From contig NZ_ARYK01000001.1 in the NCBI RefSeq assembly GCF_000685275.1, positions 496,001 through 560,000 of the forward strand: DNA of 64,000 bases, written 5' to 3'. The notes under the pieces were generated by a model. That model ran no database searches. It had not been told where the DNA came from and was given only the letters and a program-made list of their open reading frames with translations. Both the position numbers and the translations under genes were made by a program. Of the stretch, positions 47,763 to 57,384 are shown one piece after another; positions within the stretch are counted from its first letter, which is position 1; every line of letters begins with the position of its first letter. This stretch comes from Hyphomonas johnsonii MHS-2 (GTDB lineage Bacteria; Pseudomonadota; Alphaproteobacteria; Caulobacterales; Hyphomonadaceae).

Positions 47763-48626
47763 ATGGCCGACACGCCGGAAAGCGGCTGGATCGTCGTCGA
47801 CGGGGCGCGGATCGAATGGGCGGCGTGGGGCGAGCGTGGCAAGCCAGGCCTCCTGCTGCTGATCGGCAATGGTGCCCATATGGGGTGGTGGCGGCCACTC
47901 GCGTCCATGCTGGCGCGGGACTATCGCGTCGCGACGTTCAACTGGTCAGGAATGGGGACGTCCGACTGGCGTGATGCTTATCCGATACCGACATTCCTGG
48001 ACGAGGCGCTCGGCGTCGCGACAGATGCAGGCTTGTTCGATGCTGAACAGCGCCCCTTCCTGGGGGCGCATTCCTTCGGTGGATTCCTGGGGCTGCAGCT
48101 CCTGATCGATCACGGCGACCGGTTCGCTGGCGGTATCCTGATCGACAGCCGCATGCGGTTGAAAGCCAAATGGGGCAACCAAGCCACGCCGGCGCCGCGG
48201 TTCCGCGTCCACCCCAAAAAGGACGACACCATCGCGCGGTTCCGTTTGATTCCCCAGCAGCCGGTCGAGAATGATTTTTTCATCCGCATGCTCGCCGAAG
48301 GGGCGGTGGTCGAAACCGAAGATGGCTGGCGGTTTCGCCAGGACTTCGACTTTCGGCGCAAGACGCAATTGGAGCCGGACATGCTGCCGCTGATCCCGCA
48401 TGCAAGATGTCCGCTCGCGTTCGTGCGGGGTGAACTGACGCAAAGCGTGACCGATGAGATATGGCAGGCGAAGAAGGCGGTTGCGCCTGCCGGAACTCCA
48501 TTTGTGGAGATTCCGCACGCCCATCATCATGTGATGGTCGACCAGCCGATCGCGCTGGTTTCGGTCATGCGCGTGCTTCTCAACGCCTTCCAGGTACCGA
48601 GGGTTCAGCAAGCCGGACCGATCTAG
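47763..48626 (+). CDS. Alpha/beta-fold hydrolase
   Basis: A 287-residue hydrolase. AHSFGGF carries the nucleophile, IGNGAHMGWW is near the oxyanion hole, and a His-rich HAHHHVM near the end supplies the base. It resembles C-C bond or ester hydrolases of catabolic operons. A TTG at 47730 that overlaps the SnoaL stop would add 11 residues and cannot be ruled out. Fourth-last gene of the operon. Confidence 0.85.
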   Translation: MADTPESGWIVVDGARIEWAAWGERGKPGLLLLIGNGAHMGWWRPLASMLARDYRVATFNWSGMGTSDWRDAYPIPTFLDEALGVATDAGLFDAEQRPFLGAHSFGGFLGLQLLIDHGDRFAGGILIDSRMRLKAKWGNQATPAPRFRVHPKKDDTIARFRLIPQQPVENDFFIRMLAEGAVVETEDGWRFRQDFDFRRKTQLEPDMLPLIPHARCPLAFVRGELTQSVTDEIWQAKKAVAPAGTPFVEIPHAHHHVMVDQPIALVSVMRVLLNAFQVPRVQQAGPI

Positions 48627-48695
48627 GATTGATGGTCCCGTATTACGATACTTAGCAATTGGACGGTTGAATTCCGCCGGTGCACAAAGCTGGCC

Positions 48696-50210
48696 ATGAC
48701 TCAATTGAAAGACGAAACTCTCGCCGAACGGCTGGAAGCGGTCCTGACGCTTGATCCCGCAGCGACGGCGATCGAGTATCAGGGCACCAGCATCACGTGG
48801 AATGACCTGGAGGTGGCTGCTCGCAGCGTCGAGCGGCTCCTTCAAGATGCGGGTATCGAGCGGGATGCGCCTGTCGGCTGGGCTGCTCGCAATCGCCCGC
48901 CGGCCGTTGCGTCGTTCATAGCGCTGGTGTGCGCTGGGCGCATGGTCGTGCCCCTGCGGCCCGCCTATTCGGTGGCCAACTTCCGAGACGATATCGACGC
49001 CCAGAAGCTGAAGGCGGTTATTGGGGATCCGGATGACTGGGCGGGCGAAGGAGTTGTTGATGCGGCGCGCGAAGCCGGAAGCATCGGAATTGAAGTCAGC
49101 CAGCATCCGTTCTCGGTCCGCTTTGTTCCGGGGCTCGAACGGCCCGGGCCTGGGCCGCACCGTGAGCCGATGCCCGACTATGTGCTGGAGCGCCTGACCA
49201 GCGGGACGACTGGCGCGCCGAAACGTATCCCGGTCAAGCAAGACATCCTGATGCCGTCGCTGGGGGCGGGCGATCAGAAGAAAGAGGCCGAAGGGCGGGG
49301 GGAACTCACGCTGAAGAGTTCGCCTGCGCTGCTGTTCAAGCCCTTCAGCCATGCGGGCGGTTTGTTCGGACTATTGTTTTCGCTGTATCAGGCCCGCCCT
49401 CTAGTGCTGTTCGAGAAATTCAATGTTCCGGAATGGGTCGATGCCGTCGACAAATACAAGCCGAAAGCAGCCAGTCTCGTCCCGGCCATGATCCGCATGG
49501 TGCTCGACGCAGACGTGCCGCCTGAAAAGCTCGATAGCCTGATCGCCATTCGGTCCGGGACGGCGCCGCTTGAAATCGATGTCCAGGATCGTTTCGAGGC
49601 GCGTTTCAATTGTGCAATTCTGGTCGATTATGGTGCCGCCGAGTTCATTGGAGGGCTGGCCGGCTGGACCCTCAAGGACCACAAGCAGTTTTCCAGGCAG
49701 AAGCGTGGCAGTGTCGGACGGTCCAAGAAGGATGTGGACATCCGGGTGGTCGACCCAGAGACGTTCGAGCCCCTCTCTGCCGACCATACCGGTATCGTTG
49801 AAGTGAAGTCAGACCGTTACGGTCCGGACTGGATACGCACCAACGACCTTGCCCGCATTGATGCGGACGGCTTCATCTTTCTTGAAGGGCGTGCCGATGA
49901 CGCAATCAATCGTGGCGGGTTCAAGATATTGCCCGAAGAAGTCGTCCAGCAATTGCGAAAGCACCCAGGCATTCGCGATGCAGCCATCGTCGGGATGAAG
50001 GACGAACGGCTTGGAGAGGTTCCTGTCGCGGCTATTGAATTGCCGGACGGGGTGCGAGACGCGCCGAGCAAGGAGGTTCTGGATGCCTTCCTCAAGCGCA
50101 CGCTCCCATCCTACATGGTGCCGGTCGAGTATCGTGTCGTCGACTCCCTGCCTCGGACGATCTCGCTGAAGGTCAGTCGGCCGGAGCTGAAGAAAATGCT
50201 GGGTATTTGA
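48696..50210 (+). CDS. Short AMP-forming acyl-CoA ligase, second of two
   Basis: A 504-residue adenylate-forming ligase. TSGTTGAPK (P-loop), VDYGAAEFIGG (A5), IRTNDLARID (A7) and the C-terminal Lys in TISLKVSR are in place. It is clearly paralogous to the ligase at 39854-41371 over the second half. The two probably activate different acids of one pathway, for example the starting acid and a ring- or chain-cleavage product. It is 69 bases after the hydrolase gene. Confidence 0.9.
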   Translation: MTQLKDETLAERLEAVLTLDPAATAIEYQGTSITWNDLEVAARSVERLLQDAGIERDAPVGWAARNRPPAVASFIALVCAGRMVVPLRPAYSVANFRDDIDAQKLKAVIGDPDDWAGEGVVDAAREAGSIGIEVSQHPFSVRFVPGLERPGPGPHREPMPDYVLERLTSGTTGAPKRIPVKQDILMPSLGAGDQKKEAEGRGELTLKSSPALLFKPFSHAGGLFGLLFSLYQARPLVLFEKFNVPEWVDAVDKYKPKAASLVPAMIRMVLDADVPPEKLDSLIAIRSGTAPLEIDVQDRFEARFNCAILVDYGAAEFIGGLAGWTLKDHKQFSRQKRGSVGRSKKDVDIRVVDPETFEPLSADHTGIVEVKSDRYGPDWIRTNDLARIDADGFIFLEGRADDAINRGGFKILPEEVVQQLRKHPGIRDAAIVGMKDERLGEVPVAAIELPDGVRDAPSKEVLDAFLKRTLPSYMVPVEYRVVDSLPRTISLKVSRPELKKMLGI

Positions 50211-50220
50211 GTCTGCGACA

Positions 50221-51657
50221 GTGACGCGCGAGGAGTCCGGAGAGGAAATCGAGGTGGCGCGACAGGACCGAAGGGGGTTGCTGTCACGCAACAGGATTGT
50301 CCCGATCGTCATCGCCAGTGCCTTGTTCATGGAGCTGATGGATTCGTCTGCACTCGCTTTGGCCATTCCGACCATTGCGCGAGATCTTGGTGTGTCTCCG
50401 AGCGATATGCGGTTGACCTTGACGGTCTACGCCGCGACGGTCGCGTCCCTGGTGCCGGTGTCCAGCTGGCTGGCTGCAAGGATGGGTGCACGCCGCATAT
50501 TCATCGCGGCCATCCTGGTCTTCGTGACCGGGTCGGTCTGCAGTGGCATGGCCGGAAGCCTTCCAGCACTTGTGGCCTCGAGAGCGCTGCAGGGGGTGGG
50601 GGGAGCAATGATGATCCCGGTTGGCCGGACGATAATGGTCGGGGTTGTCGACAGGGAAGCCCTGGTCAAGGCCATGATCTGGTTCGTCCTGCCGGCCATA
50701 CTGGCCCCTTTGTTTGGGCCTCCCATTGCCGGCTTGTTGATCGAATTTGCGACCTGGCGCTGGATATTCTTCATCAACGTGCCTGTGGCCGCGCTTGCGA
50801 TCTTCTCGATCCTGCGAGTCGTTCCGCGGATCGAGCAGGAGCCAAGACGGGCATTCGACTTCGTGGGATACCTGCTCTGCGCGTGCGCGATCCTGTCTGT
50901 CCTGGGATTGCTGGATACAGGCTTTCTCGCCGGATATGGGCCAGGCGTGCGTGTTGGAGCGATCCTCGGTGCAGTGCTCCTTGTGGGCGCCTTCATCCGG
51001 CACTCACTGCATGCAACCGAGCCGCTCATTGATCTCAGGGTGTTGCGCCATGCAACGCTGCGGCTGAGCCTTGCGGGGACCTGGATTCAACGCGTGTCGA
51101 TGGGAGCACTTGTGCTGGTGTTGCCCTTGCACTTGCAGCTTGGTCTCGGTTTGTCGCCGCTTGCGGCCGCACAAGTTCCGGCGGCCGGCGCCATCGGATC
51201 GGTCGTGGCACGCTTTGTGACTCCCTACATGCTGAGGCGGTTCGGATTCCGTTCCGTCATGATGAATGTGTCGATACTGATCGCCATTGTCACAATCTGT
51301 CCGGCGTTCTTCAAGACGAGCACACCCGTCTGGCTGATGGCAGGATTCATGATTGGTTATGCGCTGATCCGCGCCAGCTTCTTCATGTCAGGCAACTCAC
51401 TGTCCTATGCGGATGTCGAGAAAGGTGCGGAAATCGGCCACGCCTCCGTCCTCTTCTCTGTCGCTCAGCAACTCAGCCTCGGGTTTGGCTACACGCTCGG
51501 AGGAGGCCTGTTGGCCGTCGCGGGTGGGGCCGATGACCTTTCGACGTATTGGCTTGCCTACCCGGTGATCGCCCTGTTGCCGCTCGCGGCCGCAGGCGTG
51601 ATAGCTCGGCTTCCGCAAGGGGCCGGCGAACGCTTGCGGCACCAGGCATCCTTGTAG
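50221..51657 (+). CDS. MFS transporter, DHA2-like, 14-helix type
   Basis: A 478-residue inner-membrane protein with about 14 hydrophobic segments. ALFMELMDSSALALAIPTIA is the typical motif D1 region and ASRALQGVGGAMMIPVGR the motif C/antiporter region of drug:proton antiporters. It may export the substrate, an intermediate or a toxic product. The start is a GTG at 50221 with no clear ribosome site, 10 bases after the ligase stop, so translation may depend on coupling. Last gene of the operon. Confidence 0.9.
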   Translation: MTREESGEEIEVARQDRRGLLSRNRIVPIVIASALFMELMDSSALALAIPTIARDLGVSPSDMRLTLTVYAATVASLVPVSSWLAARMGARRIFIAAILVFVTGSVCSGMAGSLPALVASRALQGVGGAMMIPVGRTIMVGVVDREALVKAMIWFVLPAILAPLFGPPIAGLLIEFATWRWIFFINVPVAALAIFSILRVVPRIEQEPRRAFDFVGYLLCACAILSVLGLLDTGFLAGYGPGVRVGAILGAVLLVGAFIRHSLHATEPLIDLRVLRHATLRLSLAGTWIQRVSMGALVLVLPLHLQLGLGLSPLAAAQVPAAGAIGSVVARFVTPYMLRRFGFRSVMMNVSILIAIVTICPAFFKTSTPVWLMAGFMIGYALIRASFFMSGNSLSYADVEKGAEIGHASVLFSVAQQLSLGFGYTLGGGLLAVAGGADDLSTYWLAYPVIALLPLAAAGVIARLPQGAGERLRHQASL

Positions 51658-51794
51658 TTAGTTTCGAACGAACGAGATGCGGGACTGGACGAGTCGCGGC
51701 TGCGCTGTCGCTTTCCTCAATTTCAACCAGGCCGATGCACTAAACGCTCAGGGCGAAGCGCAATCGCGGAACCGCGGACCAATGCCTGGGGCGT

Positions 51795-52598
51795 TCAGAT
51801 CGGTGGCACCATCTTGTAGCCACCACTCGCCTCGATCCACTGGCCGGTAACCCATCCGGAATCGTCTGACGCGAGCCAGCATACCAGCGCCGCGACATCT
51901 TCGGGCATGCCAAGGCGGTCGCGCGCGGTTACGCGCTTCACTTTCTCTGCAAAGTCGGGGACCGAGAGCATGTGGGCGGTATTGTCGGTCTTCGTATAGC
52001 CAGGCGCGACGACATTGGCGGTAATGCCGTGGGGGCCAAGTTCGACCGCGAGAGAACGCGTCATTGCCAGCAGCGCGGCCTTGGACATGCCATAGGCGCC
52101 GTTGAGAGAGCCCGGTTGCGTCGCCGCGCCGGATCCGATGGTGACTATTCGTCCACCTTGATACATCCGTTTTGCGCCCTCGGCGCTCACGAAAAGAGGT
52201 GCCTTGGTGTTGATCGCCATGATCCGGTCATAGGCGTGCTCGAAGATCTCGGTCAGGGGTGCGGCAGACGTAATTCCAGCGCAATTGACCAGTGCGTCCA
52301 ACCGATTGTCGCCAACAAGTGAGCGCGTGGTTTCATCCCATGCTTCGAGCATCTGTTGCGCGGACCCGCTTTTCTCGAGGTCGACCTGGATCGTGAATGC
52401 TTGTCCGCCATTGTCGACGATGGCCTGCGCGATCTGTTCGGCCTCGAAACTGCGTGTCCTGTAGCAAATGGCGACCAGTGCGCCTTCTGCGCCGAGCCTG
52501 CGGGCGATTGCCGCGCCGATGCCGCGACTGCCACCTGTCACCAGAACACGCTTTCCGCTGAACCGGTCTGAATAGATGTTCGGTTTTTCATCGGCCAT
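51795..52598 (-). CDS. Short-chain dehydrogenase/reductase
   Basis: A 267-residue classical SDR. TGGSRGIG near residue 22 binds cofactor; the usual NNAG is NCAG here; catalytic YGMSK follows. CYRTRS after the second strand suggests NADP. GGGAG before ATG 52598 decides the start over 52628. It is 157 bases downstream of the next SDR gene on the same strand, so it may be the last gene of that long operon. Confidence 0.91.
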   Translation of the reverse strand: MADEKPNIYSDRFSGKRVLVTGGSRGIGAAIARRLGAEGALVAICYRTRSFEAEQIAQAIVDNGGQAFTIQVDLEKSGSAQQMLEAWDETTRSLVGDNRLDALVNCAGITSAAPLTEIFEHAYDRIMAINTKAPLFVSAEGAKRMYQGGRIVTIGSGAATQPGSLNGAYGMSKAALLAMTRSLAVELGPHGITANVVAPGYTKTDNTAHMLSVPDFAEKVKRVTARDRLGMPEDVAALVCWLASDDSGWVTGQWIEASGGYKMVPPI

Positions 52599-52755
52599 GC
52601 CGCAAATCTCCCGGGGAACCTGATCCATCTAAGTCCCGTGGAGGGACATGGCCAAGACGGCCCTGGCGTGATCATCCGGTATGCGACCCCAATCCCGGTA
52701 CGGGGTGCCGTCCGGTGCGATTCCAGCGCCCGTCACTTGCCAGTCTCACCTTGCC

Positions 52756-53568
52756 TCACAACCTGCCCCCGTCCACTCGCAGGTTCGCCCCGGTGGTGAA
52801 GCCGGAAAAGTCGCTGGCGTAGTAGAGCGCGGCGGTCACGATTTCGCGCGGGTCGGCCACGCGCTCCATCGCCGCACGCTTGCGCACTTTTTCAGGGTCA
52901 GGCCAATGCCTGGACACATCGGTCGCGAAGGCGCCCGGCGCAATCACGTTCACTCTCACATTGCGGCTGGCATATTCCATGGCGATACCGACGCTTGCTG
53001 CATTGAGCGCGGCCTTTGCGGCGCCGTAGGCGGAAACGGTTGGCTGGGGCCTGATCGCGGAGAGGCTGGATATATTGATGATCGCCCCTCCACCCGCTTC
53101 GGCCATGCGTGCGGCGACCAGAGCGGTCAGCCTGAACGGGCCCTTGAAATTAACGTCCACCACCTTGTCGAACAATGCTTCAGATACATCCGCAGAGCAC
53201 GGTGACGCTGGAGACATGCCGGCATTGTTGATCAGCACGTCAAGCTTTCCAAACTCGGCATAAGCCGCCGCGACCATCGCTTCGATATCCTCCCACTTGC
53301 CGACATGGCAGGCGATCGACAACGCTCGCCTGCCCATGGCCCGGATTATCTCCGCGACCTCGTCGCAGCTTTCGATCTTCCGGCTCGCGACAACGACGTC
53401 TGCGCCGGCCCGCGCAAAGGCGAGGCTCATGGCCCGGCCCATGCCGCGGCTGCCACCGGTGACCAGGACAACCTTTCCCGACATGTCGAACAATTCTGCG
53501 GGTGAGGGGAGGGTATCCTGCTCCCACTGCGAATACGCGTTGGTGCCGGTGTCTGCACGTTCGGTCAT
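52756..53568 (-). CDS. Short-chain dehydrogenase/reductase
   Basis: A 270-residue classical SDR with a 30-residue N-terminal extension. TGGSRGMG, NNAG and the catalytic YGAAK (after SSLSAI) are all present. Its start overlaps the acyl-CoA dehydrogenase stop (53565-53568). A 3-hydroxyacyl-CoA or alcohol dehydrogenase role in the same pathway is likely. Confidence 0.92.
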   Translation of the reverse strand: MTERADTGTNAYSQWEQDTLPSPAELFDMSGKVVLVTGGSRGMGRAMSLAFARAGADVVVASRKIESCDEVAEIIRAMGRRALSIACHVGKWEDIEAMVAAAYAEFGKLDVLINNAGMSPASPCSADVSEALFDKVVDVNFKGPFRLTALVAARMAEAGGGAIINISSLSAIRPQPTVSAYGAAKAALNAASVGIAMEYASRNVRVNVIAPGAFATDVSRHWPDPEKVRKRAAMERVADPREIVTAALYYASDFSGFTTGANLRVDGGRL

Positions 53569-54869
53569 GCCAGGTCTTCCTTGCTCATCTCGAGGTATGG
53601 CTTGAGCTTCTGGTAGGCGGCGGCCTTCCGTGTGGGAATGTGCTCGGTTGGGAAGAGACCTTTGGCAGGCTTCACGTCCTTCAGGAGGCGCTTCGCGAGC
53701 TTGATCTCGTGAATCTCCGTGGGGCCGTCGACGAGTCCCTGGGCGGCGGCCTTGATCCAGTACTGGCCGAGAACCAGTTCGTTCGAAATCCCGAGCGAGC
53801 CGTGCAGCTGGATTGCACGGCCGACAATGTCCTGCAGGATCCTGGGGCTCATGATCTTGGCTGAACCGATACCGATCTGGCCACTTTCCTTGTCACCCTG
53901 GTCGATTGTCCACGCGGCGTGGAGGACAAGCAGGCGGAACTGCAGCAACTCGACATAGGACTGCGCGATATATTGCAGGGTGGACTGCTTTTGTGCGAGC
54001 GCGGACCCTTGCGTGAACCGGCTCACCGCGCGCTCCTTCATCATTTCATACGCCTTGGTGGCTGCGCCGAGGGTGCGCATTGCGTGGTGTATGCGTCCAC
54101 CGCCGAGGCGGACCTGCGCAACGTCGAATGCCTTGCCTTCCTGGCCCAGGATTGCGTCTGCCGGAACACGGACATTGTCATAATGGATATAGGCGTGTGC
54201 ACCGCTTTCCTCACTTTCACCGGCAAGGCCCGAATTGCGAATGATGTTGACGCCCATCGTGCCTCGTTCGACGAGGAACATCGAGTAGCGGTCGGATGGT
54301 GGGGCGTCGCGGTCAGTGACGGCCATGACGATGATGAATGAGGCCCAACGCGCTTGTGATGAAAACCACTTCTTGCCGTTGATGACCCAGTCATTGCCAT
54401 CCTTGACTGCTGTCGTTTCGAACACGCGCGGATCGGAGCCGCCTTGTGGTTCGGTCATGGAATAGCAGGATGTGATATCGCCCTGCAGCAGAGGCTGGAG
54501 ATATTTTTCCTTCTGCGCTTCTGTACCAAAATGGGCGAGAATCTCCGCGTTCCCGCTGTCCGGGGCCTGGCAGCCGAAGACGCGCGGTCCCCAGTTCGTG
54601 CCGCCAAGAATTTCATTCATCAACGCGAGCTTGACCTGTCCGTACCCTTGCCCGCCAAGTTCCGGAGTCAGGTGGCAGGCCCATAGGCCTTGCTTTCTCA
54701 CCTGCTGCTGAAGCGGACGGACTGCTGCCATTGCGCGCCTGTCAGTGACGTTGTGGTGATGCCCGGGTTCGTTGAATACGAGGTCCAGCGGTTCGACCTC
54801 GGCGTGGACAAACTCCTTCATCCAGTCGAGCTTCTCTTGAAATTCCGGATCAGTCGAAAAATTCCACAT
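53565..54869 (-). CDS. Acyl-CoA dehydrogenase of the ACAD10/11 (LvaC-like) clade
   Basis: A 434-residue FAD-binding acyl-CoA dehydrogenase fold. CQAPDSGNAEIL and ITSCYSMTEPQGGSD are close to the ACAD10/11 forms APDTGNMEVL and ITSCFCMTEP. At the position of the usual catalytic Glu the sequence reads VDGPTEIH, with Asp381, as in the DGPxEVH signature of that clade. ACAD11 and LvaC remove phosphate from 4-phosphoacyl-CoA to give an enoyl-CoA. The APH-fold kinase that would make this substrate is encoded 17 bases upstream. Ordinary FAD-dependent dehydrogenation is the alternative. Confidence 0.87.
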   Translation of the reverse strand: MWNFSTDPEFQEKLDWMKEFVHAEVEPLDLVFNEPGHHHNVTDRRAMAAVRPLQQQVRKQGLWACHLTPELGGQGYGQVKLALMNEILGGTNWGPRVFGCQAPDSGNAEILAHFGTEAQKEKYLQPLLQGDITSCYSMTEPQGGSDPRVFETTAVKDGNDWVINGKKWFSSQARWASFIIVMAVTDRDAPPSDRYSMFLVERGTMGVNIIRNSGLAGESEESGAHAYIHYDNVRVPADAILGQEGKAFDVAQVRLGGGRIHHAMRTLGAATKAYEMMKERAVSRFTQGSALAQKQSTLQYIAQSYVELLQFRLLVLHAAWTIDQGDKESGQIGIGSAKIMSPRILQDIVGRAIQLHGSLGISNELVLGQYWIKAAAQGLVDGPTEIHEIKLAKRLLKDVKPAKGLFPTEHIPTRKAAAYQKLKPYLEMSKEDLA

Positions 54870-54886
54870 TGATCGGGCTCCTTTGG

Positions 54887-55924
54887 TCAGTTGCGGTCGA
54901 TCAGGCGAACGGCCTGATTGAGGATATCGGGAACGCGCTGCTCGAAAGCGGCGTGGCGCGGATTATCGGATTGTCCCCGCACATAGCGGGCATAGCTGCC
55001 CTCCAGGATCACCCCGAGCCGGAACAGGGCGAGCACCATGTAGAATGGCAATGCATTGACGTCCCGGCCGCTTGCCCTGGCATAGCGTTCAGCGGCCTCG
55101 GCCCGGCTGCGAAAGCCCGTGTGCCAGTCAATGTAGAAGGCCCAGGTGGGGCCGCTCGTATCGTCCGCCCAGCTCGACAGGAGGTGACCAAGATCAACCA
55201 GAGGGTCGCCGATTGTTGACAGCTCCCAGTCGATGACAGCCGCCACGCAGGCCGGGGTGTCCGGCGCGATCATGACGTTTGCGAAGCTGTAATCCCCATG
55301 CATGAGTCCGGGCGTGGAGTTCCTGGGTTGATTGGCGTTCAGCCAGGCGGCAATCAGGTCGAGCTGGACGAGGTCGCGTGTGCGATTGCGCTCGAACTGG
55401 CCTTTCCAGCGATCAACCTGGCGGCTGATAAAGCCGTCCGGCTTGCCAAAGTCGTCAAGGCCAACCGCCCGCCAGTCGACACGTGATATGGCGGCCAGCG
55501 CGTCGATCACCGCGTCGCCGAGCGCACGGCGATTGTCCGGGTCGGTGGCGAATGGCGGGGGCATGGGGTCACGTGGCGTGAAACCGTCAATCCAGTCCAT
55601 GACAAGGAACGGTCCTCCGATCCATTCCGGATCTACTGTGCCCTCGACCAGGCGCGCATGGGGAACGTCAGTCTGCTTGAGGGCACGCGCAATACGCAAT
55701 TCGCGGTCCATATTGTGCGACGTCTTGTCGTTCGAAACGGCAGGCGGACGGCGCAGGGCATATTGCCTGGCACCCCGGGTTACCCGCAACAGGCTGTTGC
55801 TGGCACCCCCGGAAATTTTCTCAAGCGTCAGGTCGCGCGATTGTCCGCCCAGTTGTGCATCAAACCACGGAACGAGCGGCGATGGATCGGCGATGAGTGC
55901 TTCGTCGTCCAGCCGGTTCGTCAT
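54887..55924 (-). CDS. APH-fold phosphotransferase, ACAD10/11 kinase (LvaA-like)
   Basis: A 345-residue kinase of the aminoglycoside phosphotransferase fold. The catalytic loop HGDYSFAN (209-216, Asp211) and metal motif VIDWE (Asp232) are intact. SGGASNSLLRV near residue 38 is the nucleotide loop. Single-chain relatives fused to acyl-CoA dehydrogenase occur in ACAD10/11, and LvaA phosphorylates 4-hydroxyvaleryl-CoA. An antibiotic-resistance role is unlikely in this setting. Its start overlaps the ALDH stop by four bases. Confidence 0.88.
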   Translation of the reverse strand: MTNRLDDEALIADPSPLVPWFDAQLGGQSRDLTLEKISGGASNSLLRVTRGARQYALRRPPAVSNDKTSHNMDRELRIARALKQTDVPHARLVEGTVDPEWIGGPFLVMDWIDGFTPRDPMPPPFATDPDNRRALGDAVIDALAAISRVDWRAVGLDDFGKPDGFISRQVDRWKGQFERNRTRDLVQLDLIAAWLNANQPRNSTPGLMHGDYSFANVMIAPDTPACVAAVIDWELSTIGDPLVDLGHLLSSWADDTSGPTWAFYIDWHTGFRSRAEAAERYARASGRDVNALPFYMVLALFRLGVILEGSYARYVRGQSDNPRHAAFEQRVPDILNQAVRLIDRN

Positions 55925-57381
55925 GCCGCATGAAAGCTGATGGTGTTGGCGTTGGTGAATTCGAGCAGCCCTTCGAGTCCATTCTCCCGCCCGAAACCCG
56001 ACCGCAGGTTTCCACCGAAAGGTTCGTCCGACAGTTGCGTGCCGGCGCCGCCATTGATCGCGCAGCGGCCCGTGTGAATCTGCTGGGCCATTTCGTAGGC
56101 CCTGCCGACATCTGCAGAGAGAATGTAGTTTGCGAGCGCGAATTCGCTGTCATTGGCCAGTTCGATGGCTTGCTCGTCGGTGTCATAGCCAATGACGCAC
56201 GCGATCGGACCGAAAATTTCCTCCTGTGCGATGGCGCTTGAATTGTCGACGTCGTCGAAGAAGGTCGGCTCGAAGAAATAGCCCTTGGAAAGATGGACCG
56301 GACGCCTTCCGCCCGTCATCAGCTTCGCGCCGCCATCAAGCCCGAGTTGCGTATATTTTTCCGATCTTTCGACTGCGATGGACCGGATGAGTGGCCCCAT
56401 CTGCGTGCTTGCGTCAGCCGGATCACCCAGCTTCACGTGCCCGGCCATTTCCTTCAACCGGCTGACATATTCGCCGCGTATCGAGTTGTGCACGAGATGG
56501 CGGGTGTTGAGCGCGCAGCCCTGTCCGGCGTGAGAGGTGAAACCCCGAAGACCGGCATGCACCGCCAGGTCCATGTTCGCGTCCGGCCGCACGATCATCG
56601 CGGACTTGCCGCCGAGTTCCATGACGAGGCGCTTCAGGGTCGGCGCGGCCTGCTGCATGATTGCTGCGCCCACGACGTCCGATCCGGTGAAGGTGACCAG
56701 GCGGATGCGCTTGTCGGATGTCAGGAAGCGGCTCACTTCGAGCCCGCCGGTCATCACGTTCAGCACACCCTTCGGCAAGCCGGCTTCTTCGGCGATGTCT
56801 CCGAAAAGCGTGCCGGCAAAAGGCGTGTAGGGTGACGGTTTGAGAATAACACAGTTGCCCATCAGGAGGGCGGGCACCATCTTTACGAGGTTCAGCATGA
56901 AAGGATAATTGTAGGGTGTCACAACGCTTACGACACCGACGGGATCATAGCGGACGACGCTCGTCCCCACCGTGCTGCCAGTCACTTCGAGCCGTGTCAT
57001 CTTGGTGTGATCGATCGCTGCCTGTTCCATGTAGTATCGGAAATGCTTGAGGCCGATTGACCATTGTGCCCCGGTGGCAAGCGCGACTGTCGCACCCGCT
57101 TCGGCGATGAGTAGAGCCACGATCTCATTCTTGCGGCGTTCCAGCGCAGCATAGAATTTCTGCATGATGGAAATGCGTTCATGTCGGCCCATGCGGGGCC
57201 AGGGGCCGTTTTGGAACGCGTCGTAGGCCGCACTCACGGCTGCTTCGGCATCAGCCATTGATCCAACAGGCGCGTGGCCGATGACTTCTTCCGTGGCAGG
57301 ATTGACCACGTCTTCGATCCCGTCGCCACCATTGATGAACTCACCGCCGACATAGAGTTTGGTTTGGAGATTAAGGCTCAT
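55921..57381 (-). CDS. NAD(P)-dependent aldehyde dehydrogenase
   Basis: A 486-residue ALDH, third of the region. Nucleophilic Cys lies in HAGQGCALNTR and the base in MELGGKSAMI; VTPYNYP (instead of PWNxP) is at the cofactor site, an NYP variant common in catabolic ALDHs. It follows the SDR gene by three bases and is coupled to the kinase gene, so it probably oxidises an aldehyde of the same pathway. Confidence 0.93.
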   Translation of the reverse strand: MSLNLQTKLYVGGEFINGGDGIEDVVNPATEEVIGHAPVGSMADAEAAVSAAYDAFQNGPWPRMGRHERISIMQKFYAALERRKNEIVALLIAEAGATVALATGAQWSIGLKHFRYYMEQAAIDHTKMTRLEVTGSTVGTSVVRYDPVGVVSVVTPYNYPFMLNLVKMVPALLMGNCVILKPSPYTPFAGTLFGDIAEEAGLPKGVLNVMTGGLEVSRFLTSDKRIRLVTFTGSDVVGAAIMQQAAPTLKRLVMELGGKSAMIVRPDANMDLAVHAGLRGFTSHAGQGCALNTRHLVHNSIRGEYVSRLKEMAGHVKLGDPADASTQMGPLIRSIAVERSEKYTQLGLDGGAKLMTGGRRPVHLSKGYFFEPTFFDDVDNSSAIAQEEIFGPIACVIGYDTDEQAIELANDSEFALANYILSADVGRAYEMAQQIHTGRCAINGGAGTQLSDEPFGGNLRSGFGRENGLEGLLEFTNANTISFHAA

Positions 57382-57384
57382 GAC

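Noticed and set aside
54887-55924. Aminoglycoside resistance kinase
   Set aside because: The fold is shared, but coupling to an ACAD10/11-like dehydrogenase points to a metabolic kinase.
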